Shown: positions 7,927 to 16,287, counted from the stretch's first letter. The stretch is 64,000 nt of DNA from Pseudodesulfovibrio profundus (GCF_900217235.1 NZ_LT907975.1:2703001-2767000); one strand, 5' to 3'. Notes: a model not told the origin generated them from the sequence alone. Numbers and translations are program-made.

Positions 7927-8395
7927 AAATCCGTTTGTCGGTTTTGGCAGTATAGATCAGTCAAGCGGCGGCGGATATCTTCAGTATCATACCTTGTCGA
8001 GGAAGGTCCCTGTGTCGTTTTAGCAAAAGAGGTTGTTATACCGTAACTTTTCATGCACACGGTGCCCATATTTACCCCGCAGGCCTCCTATCCCTTCCCT
8101 CAAAGGACCCTATGGACAGGACATCCGCCATATTGGCCTGCGGGGTATTCCGCTGTCGGGTGGCGCAATTTGCCGCACCTGGCGAAAACGCATCCCTTTT
8201 TTTGCAGCGCAAGTTTTCGCATGTATTAATCCTTTCTATGGAATTGGCTGAAACCGTTGGTAAAAGCAGACTTATTCGCTCTGTAATTTGACTTTTCCCT
8301 TCTGATGAGTATTTCTCTGAAACCGTCGGCGTTACGCCGGTCTATCGGTACGCAATTCAACGGCGGCCAGGAGCCGTCATATTAGGAGTATAGTT
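7927..8395 (+). other. Long non-coding interval upstream of mrp with stable inverted repeats
   Basis: No convincing ORF on either strand. Two strong secondary-structure elements are present: a perfect 13-bp inverted repeat TACCCCGCAGGCC/GGCCTGCGGGGTA (8073-8085/8135-8147, 49-nt loop) and an 8-bp repeat GCGAAAAC/GTTTTCGC (8182-8189/8213-8220) whose loop holds seven Ts. CTGAAACCGT also occurs twice (near 8248 and 8318). It may be a structured leader of mrp or a separate small RNA driven from the sigma-54 promoter. A second apparent -24/-12 at 8161 (TGGCGCAATTTGC) has the wrong spacing and was not called. Confidence 0.5.
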
Positions 8396-9274
8396 ATGAG
8401 CGGATGCAGTGGTTGTTCTTCTGCGGCCCCGGATGGAAGCTGTTCCAGCAGCGCCGGCTGTCAGCCGGGTGATGAAAAGCTTCAGAAAACGCTTGGTCGT
8501 ATCAAGAACAAGATAGTTGTCATGTCCGGAAAAGGCGGCGTGGGTAAAACCACCGTTGCCACCAATATAGCAGTGGCCCTCTCCCTGCAGGGCAAGAAAG
8601 TCGGTTTGCTGGATGTGGACGTGCACGGTCCTTCGGTTCCGCGACTCCTTTCCCTCAAGGGTGAAAAGCCGCACATGGGTGACGAGTGCATGGAGCCGGT
8701 CCCCTGGAGCAAGAATCTTTCCGTCATGTCCCTGGGCTTTTTGCTGGAAGACGAACGTCAGGCTGTGATCTGGCGTGGACCGGTCAAGGTCGGCCTGATC
8801 AAGCAGTTCGTGGAAGACGTCATGTGGGGCGACCTCGACTATCTGGTCGTGGACTGCCCTCCTGGCACCGGTGATGAACCCCTTTCCGCACTCCAGACTC
8901 TCGGCCCCACCGCGCTGGCAGTTGTGGTCACCACCCCGCAGGGCGTGGCCATCGACGACGTGCGTCGCTCCCTGTCCTTTGTCGGTCAGGTCGGCAACCG
9001 CGTGCTCGGTCTGGTGGAGAACATGTCCGGTTTCGCCTGTCCCGATTGCGGTTCCGTACATAACATCTTCAATTCCGGCGGTGGCGAAGAACTGGCCAAG
9101 GAAGCTGGCGTACAGTTCCTCGGTCGTATCCCCATGGACCCGGAAGTGGCTCACTCCGGTGACGAAGGGTTCCCCTTCATGAAGGTTCACAAGGAGACCG
9201 CCACCGGCAAGGCCATGGAGGAGATCATCCGTCCCATGCTGCATCTGCCGGATATGTCCAAGCTGGAAAAGTAG
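8396..9274 (+). CDS. mrp: Mrp/NBP35-family ATPase, iron-sulfur cluster carrier
   Basis: A 292-residue P-loop ATPase of the Mrp/ApbC/Nbp35 family. The deviant Walker A MSGKGGVGKTT is at residues 43-53, with DVDVHGPSVPRL (switch) and VVDCPPGTGDEPL (Walker B). The C-terminal CPDC (C215/C218) is the bridging-cluster motif. The N-terminus SGCSGCSS...C...C carries four further Cys (4, 7, 16, 22), as in Nbp35-like proteins, suggesting a second cluster. No C-terminal orange-protein domain is fused, unlike some Desulfovibrio Mrp proteins known to me. The ATG at 8396 is preceded by AGGAG. Likely role: assembling or transferring Fe-S clusters to apo-proteins. Confidence 0.92.
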   Translation: MSGCSGCSSAAPDGSCSSSAGCQPGDEKLQKTLGRIKNKIVVMSGKGGVGKTTVATNIAVALSLQGKKVGLLDVDVHGPSVPRLLSLKGEKPHMGDECMEPVPWSKNLSVMSLGFLLEDERQAVIWRGPVKVGLIKQFVEDVMWGDLDYLVVDCPPGTGDEPLSALQTLGPTALAVVVTTPQGVAIDDVRRSLSFVGQVGNRVLGLVENMSGFACPDCGSVHNIFNSGGGEELAKEAGVQFLGRIPMDPEVAHSGDEGFPFMKVHKETATGKAMEEIIRPMLHLPDMSKLEK

Positions 9275-9291
9275 TAGTTGTTCCGAATTCA

Positions 9292-9329
9292 AAAGGCCCG
9301 GGAAGCATCAGGCTTTCCGGGCCTTTCTT
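9292..9329 (+). terminator. Rho-independent terminator after mrp
   Basis: Stem AAAGGCCCGG/CCGGGCCTTT (9292-9301 and 9317-9326), extended by AAGC/GCTT inside, then TTTCTTG. Confidence 0.88.
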
Positions 9330-9416
9330 GTAGGGAATCCGAACCTGATACTGTCTGCGCCAACCATGTGCCGAGTTTGACACATCACTTCACCAGCGGT
9401 CTGAAAAGAGGTACCA

Positions 9417-10844
9417 TTGCGTATGCCCAAACATCTGAAACATCTTGTCACGTTTGCCGCTGTGATCATCATCGGCTCGTTTCTTGTTTTTCTCTATAAC
9501 TGCATTGTCGGGCTTTCCGGCTTTGCCGGTCGGATAAATCCTGCGCTGGAACCATGGCTGTTCTGGACGTTGAGTGCCGTTGCCGGTGGCTTGGTCCTGT
9601 GGTCCATGGCCGTGGCATTCATGCGGCCGCGACCAATGATGGTCCATGAGAATCCCACGGAAAAGGAGATGGAGGATTTTCGCCGCATCCTGCTGGGGCG
9701 GTTGCGCAAGAACAAGTATTTGCGTGATGCGGAAGTGGTCATCAATGACGCCTCGGAAATGGATCATGCGCTGGCGTATCTTAAAGAGAAGGCGGACGAA
9801 GAAATCCGATCCACGGCCAAGCGGGTCTTCATCAGCACGGCCATATCCCAAAACGGACGCCTTGATGTGCTGGTGGTTCTGTATCTGATCACGCGCCTGA
9901 ACTGGCGCATTGCCAAGCTCTACAATCAGCGCCCCCATTATCGCGAACTCATGAACCTCTACGCCAATGTGGCGATCACCGCCTTTGTGGCGGGCAGCCT
10001 CGAAGACCTCGGGCTGGAGGATCACGTGACCGAACTGATGGGACCGCTTGTGGGAGGCTCCGCCATCGGAGCGGTGCCCGGAGCGCAGGCCATATCCTCG
10101 ACCATCACCAACTCCGTGCTGACCGGATCGGCCAATGGTCTGATGACTCTTCGGTGCGGTATTCTGGCTCGGAACTACATGAGCCTCAACCTTGATTCCA
10201 AAGGCAGCATGCGGCGTAATGCGACCATGGAAGCATCTCGGATGTTCGTATCGATGAGCGCCGAGACCGTGACCTACGTCACCCGGAAGCTGGTCAAAGG
10301 CACCACCGGGGCCATGAAGTCGGGATCGGCTCGGGCTGTTCGAGGCGTGACCGGTACCGTAACCGGAACGGCAGAAGCCGTGGGCAGTGGTGTGCGCAAG
10401 GTCGGTCAGGGAGTGAAAAGCAGCGCTTCTGCTGTAGGAGAAACAGTGCGAAGCGTGGGTGACCGTTCAAAGCAGAGCGTGCGTAAAGTGAGCGATGGAA
10501 CCCGTCAGGCCGTCAATTCGACCACCGGAGCCGTGAAGTCTGCCGTGAGCTCCATCGGCAAGCAGGCCAAGGATACCGTTTCTTCCGTGAAGGAGGGGAC
10601 GCGCAAATCAGGTCAGAAAGCCGCAGATGGCGCTCGTAAGTTGCAGGAGACAACAAGTTCTCTAAAGCGATCGGCTGAAACGGTTATTGAAAAAAGTGGC
10701 AAGACCGTCGCTGATTCACGACGAAAGACCGGCAAGGCACTGTCTGACATCAGCAGTTCGCTCAAGAAAAAACGGGAGTCGGCATCGAAACGGATTCGCG
10801 GGTTGTGGAAGCGATCCAGGCAGTCAGAAGACGACGCTGAATAA
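9417..10844 (+). CDS. DUF697 (YcjF-like) membrane protein with long low-complexity tail
   Basis: A 475-residue protein. Two N-terminal membrane helices (about 8-30 and 47-68) are followed by a DUF697-like domain at about 75-285, with several hydrophobic segments including the Gly-rich GPLVGGSAIGAVPGAQAISS. From about residue 290 to the end the sequence is a Ser/Lys/Ala/Gly/Val-rich, nearly cysteine-free tail with recurring AVKS/SVGD/TVSSVKEGTRK-type units, resembling LEA or apolipoprotein-like amphipathic repeats. The start is a TTG at 9417, six nt after AGAGG; an ATG at 9423 is the alternative. It is a single gene flanked by terminators. Function unknown; the tail may lie along the membrane or bind nucleic acid, given its strong positive charge. 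Confidence 0.8.
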   Translation: MRMPKHLKHLVTFAAVIIIGSFLVFLYNCIVGLSGFAGRINPALEPWLFWTLSAVAGGLVLWSMAVAFMRPRPMMVHENPTEKEMEDFRRILLGRLRKNKYLRDAEVVINDASEMDHALAYLKEKADEEIRSTAKRVFISTAISQNGRLDVLVVLYLITRLNWRIAKLYNQRPHYRELMNLYANVAITAFVAGSLEDLGLEDHVTELMGPLVGGSAIGAVPGAQAISSTITNSVLTGSANGLMTLRCGILARNYMSLNLDSKGSMRRNATMEASRMFVSMSAETVTYVTRKLVKGTTGAMKSGSARAVRGVTGTVTGTAEAVGSGVRKVGQGVKSSASAVGETVRSVGDRSKQSVRKVSDGTRQAVNSTTGAVKSAVSSIGKQAKDTVSSVKEGTRKSGQKAADGARKLQETTSSLKRSAETVIEKSGKTVADSRRKTGKALSDISSSLKKKRESASKRIRGLWKRSRQSEDDAE

Positions 10845-10860
10845 TCCACCCCTCTAAAAC

Positions 10861-10895
10861 GAGAAAAGCCTCCTTGCGGAGGCTGACGTTTTCTC
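10861..10895 (+). terminator. Terminator after the DUF697 gene
   Basis: AGCCTCC/GGAGGCT with TTGC loop (10867-10884), enclosed by GAGAAAA/TTTTCTC (10861-10867/10889-10895). Confidence 0.8.
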
Positions 10896-11118
10896 GGTGC
10901 AAACAAAAGGAAGATGCTTTCTATATTGCACTCGGCGTGCCAAGTTTGAGCATAAAACAAATAAAACTTAAAAGCCGTTGTTTTACAGTTGTTTGCACTC
11001 AACCTGTTCCCCGCGGCAGTGGGGCAGGAAATACCGGAGTGTGTACAAAAAATTTTACCCACTCCATTTTCACTGACCTGGGGACAAAATTTTTGAACTG
11101 CTGGCCTTGGTGCAAAAA
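10896..11118. other. AT-rich convergent intergenic region without recognisable gene
   Basis: This stretch separates two convergent genes. It contains a 10-bp inverted repeat GTGCAAACAA/TTGTTTGCAC (10897-10906/10989-10998) and runs of A/T, but no ORF with a ribosome site. Its codon-like composition differs from the neighbours. Confidence 0.4.
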
Positions 11119-11119
11119 A

Positions 11120-11145
11120 AAGAAGCCCGCACAAGCGGGCTTCTT
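11120..11145 (-). terminator. Terminator of the aminotransferase gene
   Basis: Perfect stem AAGAAGCCCGC/GCGGGCTTCTT with ACAA loop. On the minus strand it is followed by TTTTTTTGCAC, so it serves the minus-strand gene. Confidence 0.88.
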
Positions 11146-11213
11146 CATTTTCAATGGGTGTCACGAGAACATTTCGTCATCGTGAGAGCCGCCTCATTTG
11201 GCGGCAAGTCGTT

Positions 11214-12401
11214 CTATGCTTTGTCCATGGCGCGTTTGAACGCATCCTTGGCGCGCAAGATGACATCTTCGCCCACGCAGAAGGCGAGGCGGAAGTAGCC
11301 GGGGCAGCCGAAGCCGGTGCCGGGAACTGCCAGAATCTTTTCCTCCTGCAGGGTGGCGCAGAAAGCGACATCATCGCCGCCCGGAGCCTCGGGGAAGAAG
11401 TAGAAGGCGCCCTTGGGCATGGTGTAGTTGAACCCGGCGTTGTCGAGCACTTCAGCCATGGCCTTGCGGCGTTTGTCGTAGATGGAAACATCCACCGAGC
11501 TGCCAAGAGCCTTGCCGAGCAGCTTCTGAGCCAGTGCCGGAGCATTGACGAAACCGAGAATGCGGTTGGACATGATGATGGCGCCCATCAGCACTTCCTT
11601 GCCTTCGATGGCCGGATTGATCAGGGCATAGCCTACGCGCTCGCCAGCCATGCTCAGGTTCTTGGAGAACGAGGAGCAGACGATGGAGTAGCGGTAGATG
11701 TCGAGAACGCTCGGCACTTCCACGCCGTCAAAGGCAAGGAAGCGGTATGGTTCGTCCGACAGAATGAAAATGGGGCGTTCCCGCTTGGCATTGTGCTTTT
11801 CGAGGATGGCGGCCAGCTTTTCCAACTCTTCACGGCTGTAGACTGCGCCGGTGGGGTTGTTGGGGGAGTTGATCAGGACTACGCGGGTCTTGTCGTTGAT
11901 GGCTGCATCGATGGCGTCGAGGTCCAGCTCGAACGTCAGCGGCTTGGATGGGATCGGTTTGAGCTGTGCCGCATGGTTGTCGGCATAAAATCCATACTCA
12001 ACGAAAAACGGGGCCGGGGTGATGATCTCGTCACCGGGTTCGAGCACGGCGCGGAACACCGAGTTGAGCGCTCCGGCAGCGCCGCAGGTGATGACCAGAC
12101 TGTCGGCCGGGACTTCAACACCCTGCTCTTTGGAGACTTCCTCGGCCAGACGCTGGCGAACATCGGGGTAGCCGAAGTTGGGCATGTATCCGAGGAAGAA
12201 TGGCTGATCAGCCTCATCGGCCAACTCGGCGAGGGTCTCCTTGATGATGGACGGCGGCGGCAGGTCGGGATTGCCGAGGCTGAAGTCGTGTACGTTTTCC
12301 GCACCGAACTCCTGTTTCAGCTTGATCCCTTCTTCAAACATTTTACGAATCCAGGACGCCTTTTTAATATATCCGGTCATCTGTGATGAAATGAGCTGCA
12401 T
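11214..12401 (-). CDS. Pyridoxal-phosphate-dependent class I/II aminotransferase
   Basis: A 395-residue fold-type I aminotransferase. SLGNPDLPPP near the N-terminus, the ITCGAAGALN cofactor-phosphate region, INSPNNPTGAVY, ILSDEPY (Asp and Tyr contacting PLP) and SSFSKNLSMAGERVGY with the Schiff-base lysine are all visible. The family acts on aspartate, alanine or related amino acids; the substrate is not clear from sequence. The start is the ATG at 12401, preceded by AAGGAGA; the longer frame to 12470 lacks support. A large open frame on the opposite strand (11154-12386) is a GC-bias shadow. cobS lies upstream on the same strand, 90 bp away. Confidence 0.9.
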   Translation of the reverse strand: MQLISSQMTGYIKKASWIRKMFEEGIKLKQEFGAENVHDFSLGNPDLPPPSIIKETLAELADEADQPFFLGYMPNFGYPDVRQRLAEEVSKEQGVEVPADSLVITCGAAGALNSVFRAVLEPGDEIITPAPFFVEYGFYADNHAAQLKPIPSKPLTFELDLDAIDAAINDKTRVVLINSPNNPTGAVYSREELEKLAAILEKHNAKRERPIFILSDEPYRFLAFDGVEVPSVLDIYRYSIVCSSFSKNLSMAGERVGYALINPAIEGKEVLMGAIIMSNRILGFVNAPALAQKLLGKALGSSVDVSIYDKRRKAMAEVLDNAGFNYTMPKGAFYFFPEAPGGDDVAFCATLQEEKILAVPGTGFGCPGYFRLAFCVGEDVILRAKDAFKRAMDKA

Positions 12402-12491
12402 GAAAATCTCCTTATGGTCGAATTGAAGCCGCCACTGTACGGCAAAGCCACGCCGCTCGCAACAATGCAAGGGGGTGGCGTCGAAAGGGGG

Positions 12492-13229
12492 CTAGAGAAA
12501 AAGTGCGAAGCCAAGTCCTGCGGCGAGTTCGCCCAGGAGTACCGAGCAGCCAAGGAAATCGCCGTTCACGCCGTCCACGCGGGTGGCGAGGCGATAGAGC
12601 GCGTACATGGCACAGGTGGCGATGAACATGGCGCTCAAGGTGGTGATCGGCCCGGCCATGAATACACCGAGAATGAATGTGGAGCCGGAAGCAATGAGCG
12701 TGACCGGCAGGGTGGCCCCGTCCATGTAGAGCTTGCCCAGGCCCGGACGGGCAAGGTGGCGCACTACATAGGCGAACCCGACACAGGCAGCGCGTCCGAG
12801 CACAAACGCCCAGGCCACGGCAGCGTATGCACCGGCGGCCAGCATGGTTTCGAAAAGGATGATCTGGCCGACGATGGTCAGGCACAGGCCGATGATCGCA
12901 AAAGCCCCGGCCCGACTGTCCTTGATGACTTCCCAAAAACGTTCGGGGTCGCCATGGGTGGTCACGGCGTCACAGACATCCCCCAGCCCGTCAAAGTGAA
13001 GCCCGCGGGTGAGGTAGACATTCAGCGCCGTGATGAGAAAGGCCTGCGTCCATGTGGAGCCGGAAAACATGCCGAGCCAGAAAGGAAATACCAGAACAAC
13101 ACCGAGAATGAGCCCCACCGGCATCATGTATGCCATGCATCGGTTCATTTCCTGTTCAGTCACAATACGCGCCGGAGCGAGTCGGGTCAGAAAACCGAGG
13201 GTGTTGCCAAGCGATCGGATCGAAAACAT
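12492..13229 (-). CDS. cobS: Adenosylcobinamide-GDP ribazoletransferase (cobalamin synthase)
   Basis: A 245-residue polytopic membrane enzyme that joins adenosylcobinamide-GDP and alpha-ribazole in the last steps of B12 synthesis. The family motif LHFDGLGDVCDA with acidic metal ligands is at about residues 78-89, followed by KDSRAGAFAIIG, and VNGDFLGCSVLLGE near the C-terminus; the rest is hydrophobic helices. The start codon overlaps the stop of the upstream gene as TAATG, so they are co-translated. cobT, which supplies the ribazole phosphate branch, is at 39363, also in this window but not linked. Confidence 0.92.
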   Translation of the reverse strand: MFSIRSLGNTLGFLTRLAPARIVTEQEMNRCMAYMMPVGLILGVVLVFPFWLGMFSGSTWTQAFLITALNVYLTRGLHFDGLGDVCDAVTTHGDPERFWEVIKDSRAGAFAIIGLCLTIVGQIILFETMLAAGAYAAVAWAFVLGRAACVGFAYVVRHLARPGLGKLYMDGATLPVTLIASGSTFILGVFMAGPITTLSAMFIATCAMYALYRLATRVDGVNGDFLGCSVLLGELAAGLGFALFL

Positions 13230-14050
13230 TATTCCTCCCAGGTCAGGGTGAGTTGATCACCCATGGACAGTCCCAGTTCTTTGGCAGCGGAATGCTGGTT
13301 CATGGCTATTTCGAGAAACCCCTGACTGCCTTCAAGCAGCCCGGGCATGCCATCAGGCATTTCTGCATATGTGGTGACGTACGCCAGGTCGAAGCGGGAT
13401 GGCGATTGCAGGTGCAGGCGCGAGATGTTGGGAACACTGGCTGCTTCGAGATTCAGCACGCAGTTGCCGAAACGATCGATATGCAGCACGTGACACCGCG
13501 CTGACGTTTCCTTCACTTCAGGAGCGGACCAGTCGCAGCGCACTAGTGACGCTGGATCAATTTCACCGCCAAGCCCGGCCGGGTTGCCGCCCAGGGCGAG
13601 CCATGCCGCCAGCGGGGCGAATACATCCCGGCCATGGAAGGTGTGCGAAACCTTGTTCGGGGCTTCCACGGCCTTGGTGAGGTCATAGGCGCGTACCTGA
13701 TTGGTCCACGATGAAGACAGAGCCAGCGAAAGCAGTCCGTTGTCCGGTGCAATGAGCAGTCGCTCGTCCAGTTGCAGGCCAACGATTCGCCGGTCTGTGC
13801 CCACACCGGGATCGACCACGGCAAGGATCACGGCGTCTTTGGGAAAGTGCACATGGCTGGCTGCCAGAAAGAATCCGGCTTGCGCCACGTTGAAAGGGGC
13901 CACGTCATGGGAAATATCGATGATCGTGCAGGCCGGAGCCTTGCCGTTTATCACCGCTTTCATCTGGCCGACATACGGATCGGAAAGCCCGAAATCAGTG
14001 AGCAGTCCAATGGTGCGCGGCGGTGTTTCCTCTTTGCGTGGCGTGAACAT
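13229..14050 (-). CDS. SAM hydroxide adenosyltransferase (DUF62 / chlorinase-fluorinase fold)
   Basis: A 273-residue member of the DUF62 family, whose usual activity is hydrolysis of S-adenosylmethionine to adenosine and methionine. Characteristic segments are GLLTDFGLSDPYVGQMKAVI near the N-terminus, ISHDVAPFNVAQAGFFLAAS, VDPGVGTDRR, LLIAPDNGLLSL, FHGRDVFAPLAAWLA, and IDRFGNCVLNL. The last matches the IDxFGN region of the hydrolases rather than true halogenases. It ends in a TAATG overlap with cobS. The link to cobalamin synthesis is positional only; such genes often neighbour cobalt or vitamin transport genes. Confidence 0.88.
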   Translation of the reverse strand: MFTPRKEETPPRTIGLLTDFGLSDPYVGQMKAVINGKAPACTIIDISHDVAPFNVAQAGFFLAASHVHFPKDAVILAVVDPGVGTDRRIVGLQLDERLLIAPDNGLLSLALSSSWTNQVRAYDLTKAVEAPNKVSHTFHGRDVFAPLAAWLALGGNPAGLGGEIDPASLVRCDWSAPEVKETSARCHVLHIDRFGNCVLNLEAASVPNISRLHLQSPSRFDLAYVTTYAEMPDGMPGLLEGSQGFLEIAMNQHSAAKELGLSMGDQLTLTWEE

Positions 14051-14062
14051 TGTTACCTCGCC

Positions 14063-14941
14063 TTAATATATTTTTCTGGCCGAGAAACCCTGCCCCTGTA
14101 CGTGGAACCCGGACCCCATGATGAAGAAGGCGTCGGGATCACCGGCGTAAACCAGCTCTTCCAGCTCCTTGAGTTGCATGGACGAGATCATGGTCAGGAT
14201 GACCTTCTTGTTGGTGCCGGACCAGCCGCCCGTGCCATCAAGGACGGTGACGCCGCGGTCAAGGTCTTCAAGGATGGATTTCTTGATCGCTTCATACTTG
14301 TCGGAAATGATGATGCACATCATTCGTTCCGAGAACATGCCCAGCACGTACTCGATGCTGATGGCGATGACGAAGGTCATGGCGATGGAGTACAGGACGA
14401 TGGTCATTTCAAGATAGATGAACCCGCCGATGAAGCCGATCATGTTGAACCAGAACTCGAACGAGCCCATGGACATGTTGAATTTTTCCTTGCACAGCAC
14501 GGCCAGAATATCCGCACCGCCGGTGGAACCGAGGGAGCGCAGGGCGACGCCGACGCCTGCGCCCATGAGTCCGCCGCCCGTGAGCACGGCCAGCCAGATA
14601 TCCTGGATAGGCAGTTCCCAGGGGATGATGTCAATGAAGATGGAAGTGGCGAACATCCCGTAGAGGGAATAGAAAAAGAATCGACGGCTAACGAAAACCC
14701 AGCCGAGTACGAATACCGGCAGGTTCAGCAGCAGATACCACTGACCGGTGCTCAGCCCGCCGAACGCATAATAGCAGAGCAGGGCGATACCGGACATACC
14801 GCCTGTGAGCAGACCATGAGGGACGGCCACTGCCTTGACCGAAAAAGCGATCAGGAAAGCCCCGAAGGTCAGCATCATGATATTCCACGGCACGCCGAAT
14901 GTCAGGCCGCGCAGTGTGGTTTTGAAGTTCTTTTGTTGCAT
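14063..14941 (-). CDS. YitT family membrane protein (DUF2179 C-terminus)
   Basis: A 292-residue protein with about five to six membrane helices in the first 200 residues, including GLLTGGMSGIALL and LRSLGSTGGADILA, which are typical of the YitT family. A soluble C-terminal DUF2179 domain follows (GVTVLDGTGGWSGTNKKVILTMIS and the closing FFIMGSGFHVQGQGF). The family is widespread but its function is not established. It ends 13 nt before the SAM hydrolase start, so the cobS/SAM-hydrolase/YitT trio is probably one operon. Confidence 0.88.
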   Translation of the reverse strand: MQQKNFKTTLRGLTFGVPWNIMMLTFGAFLIAFSVKAVAVPHGLLTGGMSGIALLCYYAFGGLSTGQWYLLLNLPVFVLGWVFVSRRFFFYSLYGMFATSIFIDIIPWELPIQDIWLAVLTGGGLMGAGVGVALRSLGSTGGADILAVLCKEKFNMSMGSFEFWFNMIGFIGGFIYLEMTIVLYSIAMTFVIAISIEYVLGMFSERMMCIIISDKYEAIKKSILEDLDRGVTVLDGTGGWSGTNKKVILTMISSMQLKELEELVYAGDPDAFFIMGSGFHVQGQGFSARKIY

Positions 14942-15123
14942 AGTGTGTCTCCGCCCATTTTTCTAGCGACTTTTGTCAGCGCTGGAAACCTTTATTGCAC
15001 ACTTTTTGCGATATGTATGAACACTTGCGCATGCATGGAAATGAGAGTAGAAACGGAGTCCGGCAGTCATGCGAGGGGCAATTCGCATGGCATGTTTCAT
15101 CAAAAAGCTGAGGGGCAATACAA

Positions 15124-15609
15124 ATGGAACTCACGGATTTAATGCCGGTAGAGGACTGGGTTGCGTTGCAATACGAACTGCATGATCGGTTCGGGCTGAA
15201 CGCAGATGTAGTGAACAGCAAGGGGCAACGTCTGGCCGGAAATACCTGGGGTAACGAACTGTGCCACAAGTTGCGTGCAGACAGTAAAGGGTACGGGGCG
15301 ATCTGCGCCACGGCCGGGATGATGTTCACGCAAATGGTACAGGAAGGGCAGCCGTTCGTAGAGGAATGTGACGCCGGGATGACCCGGATTTCCGTTCCGA
15401 TTGTGGTTGATGGCGAGCACCTGGGTGCATTGGGTGGTTGCGGCGTCGTGGCCGAAGACGGCGAAGTGGACGGGTTTACCATCGGCATGATGAGTAATCT
15501 CTCCGAGGATGACATCAGCCAGACAATAGAAACGGTGTCCACGGTTTCTTACGAGAATATTCAGGAAATTCAGGACTACATAGAAAGTCGTCTGGCATCC
15601 CTGTCATAA
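15124..15609 (+). CDS. PocR ligand-binding-domain protein
   Basis: A 161-residue single-domain protein resembling the PocR sensory domain. Conserved features include WVALQYELHDRFGLNADVV, a Cys in ELCHKLRAD, AICATAGMMFTQM, and the EECDAGMTRISVPIVVDGEHLGALGGCGV core. No DNA-binding or kinase domain is attached, so it would act as a stand-alone sensor or binding module. In larger proteins PocR domains bind small hydroxylated compounds. GAGGGG precedes the ATG by 8 nt. Two of its cysteines fall in positions often found in the family and might bind metal or haem, but this is speculative. Confidence 0.82.
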   Translation: MELTDLMPVEDWVALQYELHDRFGLNADVVNSKGQRLAGNTWGNELCHKLRADSKGYGAICATAGMMFTQMVQEGQPFVEECDAGMTRISVPIVVDGEHLGALGGCGVVAEDGEVDGFTIGMMSNLSEDDISQTIETVSTVSYENIQEIQDYIESRLASLS

Positions 15610-15729
15610 GCAGACAGCCGGGATGTCCGGTCATGCTTTTCCCTCCTGTGCAGGGAAGGTCGGCCCGCCTGTGCGCCATGTCCGCTCGATAGATCGGGTA
15701 TGCCGCATGGGCGGTTATCGCATGATTTT

Positions 15730-15765
15730 ACAGCCTCCACACAGTCGTGTAGAGGCTGTTTTTTT
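15730..15765 (+). terminator. Rho-independent terminator after the PocR gene
   Basis: ACAGCCTC/GAGGCTGT stem (15730-15737/15752-15759) followed by seven T residues. Confidence 0.9.
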
Positions 15766-15799
15766 GTATGGGTGCCAGAAATGACAAAGGTGGGGCATC

Positions 15800-16231
15800 A
15801 TGGAGATCGTTGTTGGAGTTGAGTCGGATTACCAGGAAATCGTTGCTGTTTGGGAAGCATCTGTCCGGGCTACCCATGACTTCTTGGCTGAAGAGGATAT
15901 TCAGTTTTTCAAGCCGCTGATTTTGAATGAATACCTTGCAGCCGTCACGCTCTATTGCGCTAAAAACGAAGATGGCACTATTCTCGGTTTCATTGGTGTG
16001 GCCGAGCACAATGTCGAGATGCTGTTCCTTGCTCCAGAGTCTCGTGGCAAAGGGATAGGTAGGGTGCTGTTGCAGTTTGCGATCAACAATCTCGGCGCGA
16101 CAAAGGTTGACGTGAACGAGCAGAATCCTTCCGCTGTCGGCTTTTACGAACACATGGGCTTCAAGGTCGTAGGCCGTTCACCACTGGATGGAATGGGCAA
16201 GCCGTTCCCTCTCCTTCATATGGAACTGTAG
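15800..16231 (+). CDS. GNAT-family N-acetyltransferase (YjaB-like)
   Basis: A 143-residue acetyl-CoA-dependent acyltransferase. The acetyl-CoA-binding motif A is MLFLAPESRGKGIGRVLL (about residues 74-91), and motif B is VNEQNPSAVGFYEHMGFKVVGRS. The N-terminal VWEASVRATHDFL and C-terminal GKPFPLLHMEL match the E. coli YjaB subgroup closely by eye. Substrate unknown. Monocistronic: a terminator precedes it and the next gene begins 92 nt later. Confidence 0.88.
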   Translation: MEIVVGVESDYQEIVAVWEASVRATHDFLAEEDIQFFKPLILNEYLAAVTLYCAKNEDGTILGFIGVAEHNVEMLFLAPESRGKGIGRVLLQFAINNLGATKVDVNEQNPSAVGFYEHMGFKVVGRSPLDGMGKPFPLLHMEL

Positions 16232-16268
16232 CGACAACATCTGCGGCGATGGCAATTTGTTGGTGAGG

Positions 16269-16287
16269 GTTGCACTTGTTGCACATG
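16269..16287. promoter_or_regulatory. Motif shared with the Zra-like promoter region
   Basis: GTTGCACTTGTTGCACATG differs at one base from GTTGCACTTGTCGCACATG at 44979-44997, which lies in the presumed activator site of the zraP-like operon. Here it sits 37 bp before the NapH-like gene. No -24/-12 promoter with correct spacing was found nearby, so its role is uncertain. Confidence 0.4.

Noticed and set aside
8161-8173. Second sigma-54-like box TGGCGCAATTTGC
   Set aside because: Spacing between the GG and GC elements is two nt too short.
8033-8251. 72-codon frame in the mrp leader
   Set aside because: No ribosome site, atypical codon use, and it crosses the 13-bp inverted repeat; more likely non-coding.
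11154-12386. 410-codon frame opposite the aminotransferase gene
   Set aside because: Antisense shadow from GC3 bias; the minus strand encodes a complete PLP enzyme with all motifs.
13772-15142. 456-codon frame opposite the SAM hydrolase and YitT genes
   Set aside because: Antisense shadow crossing two well-supported genes and their junction.
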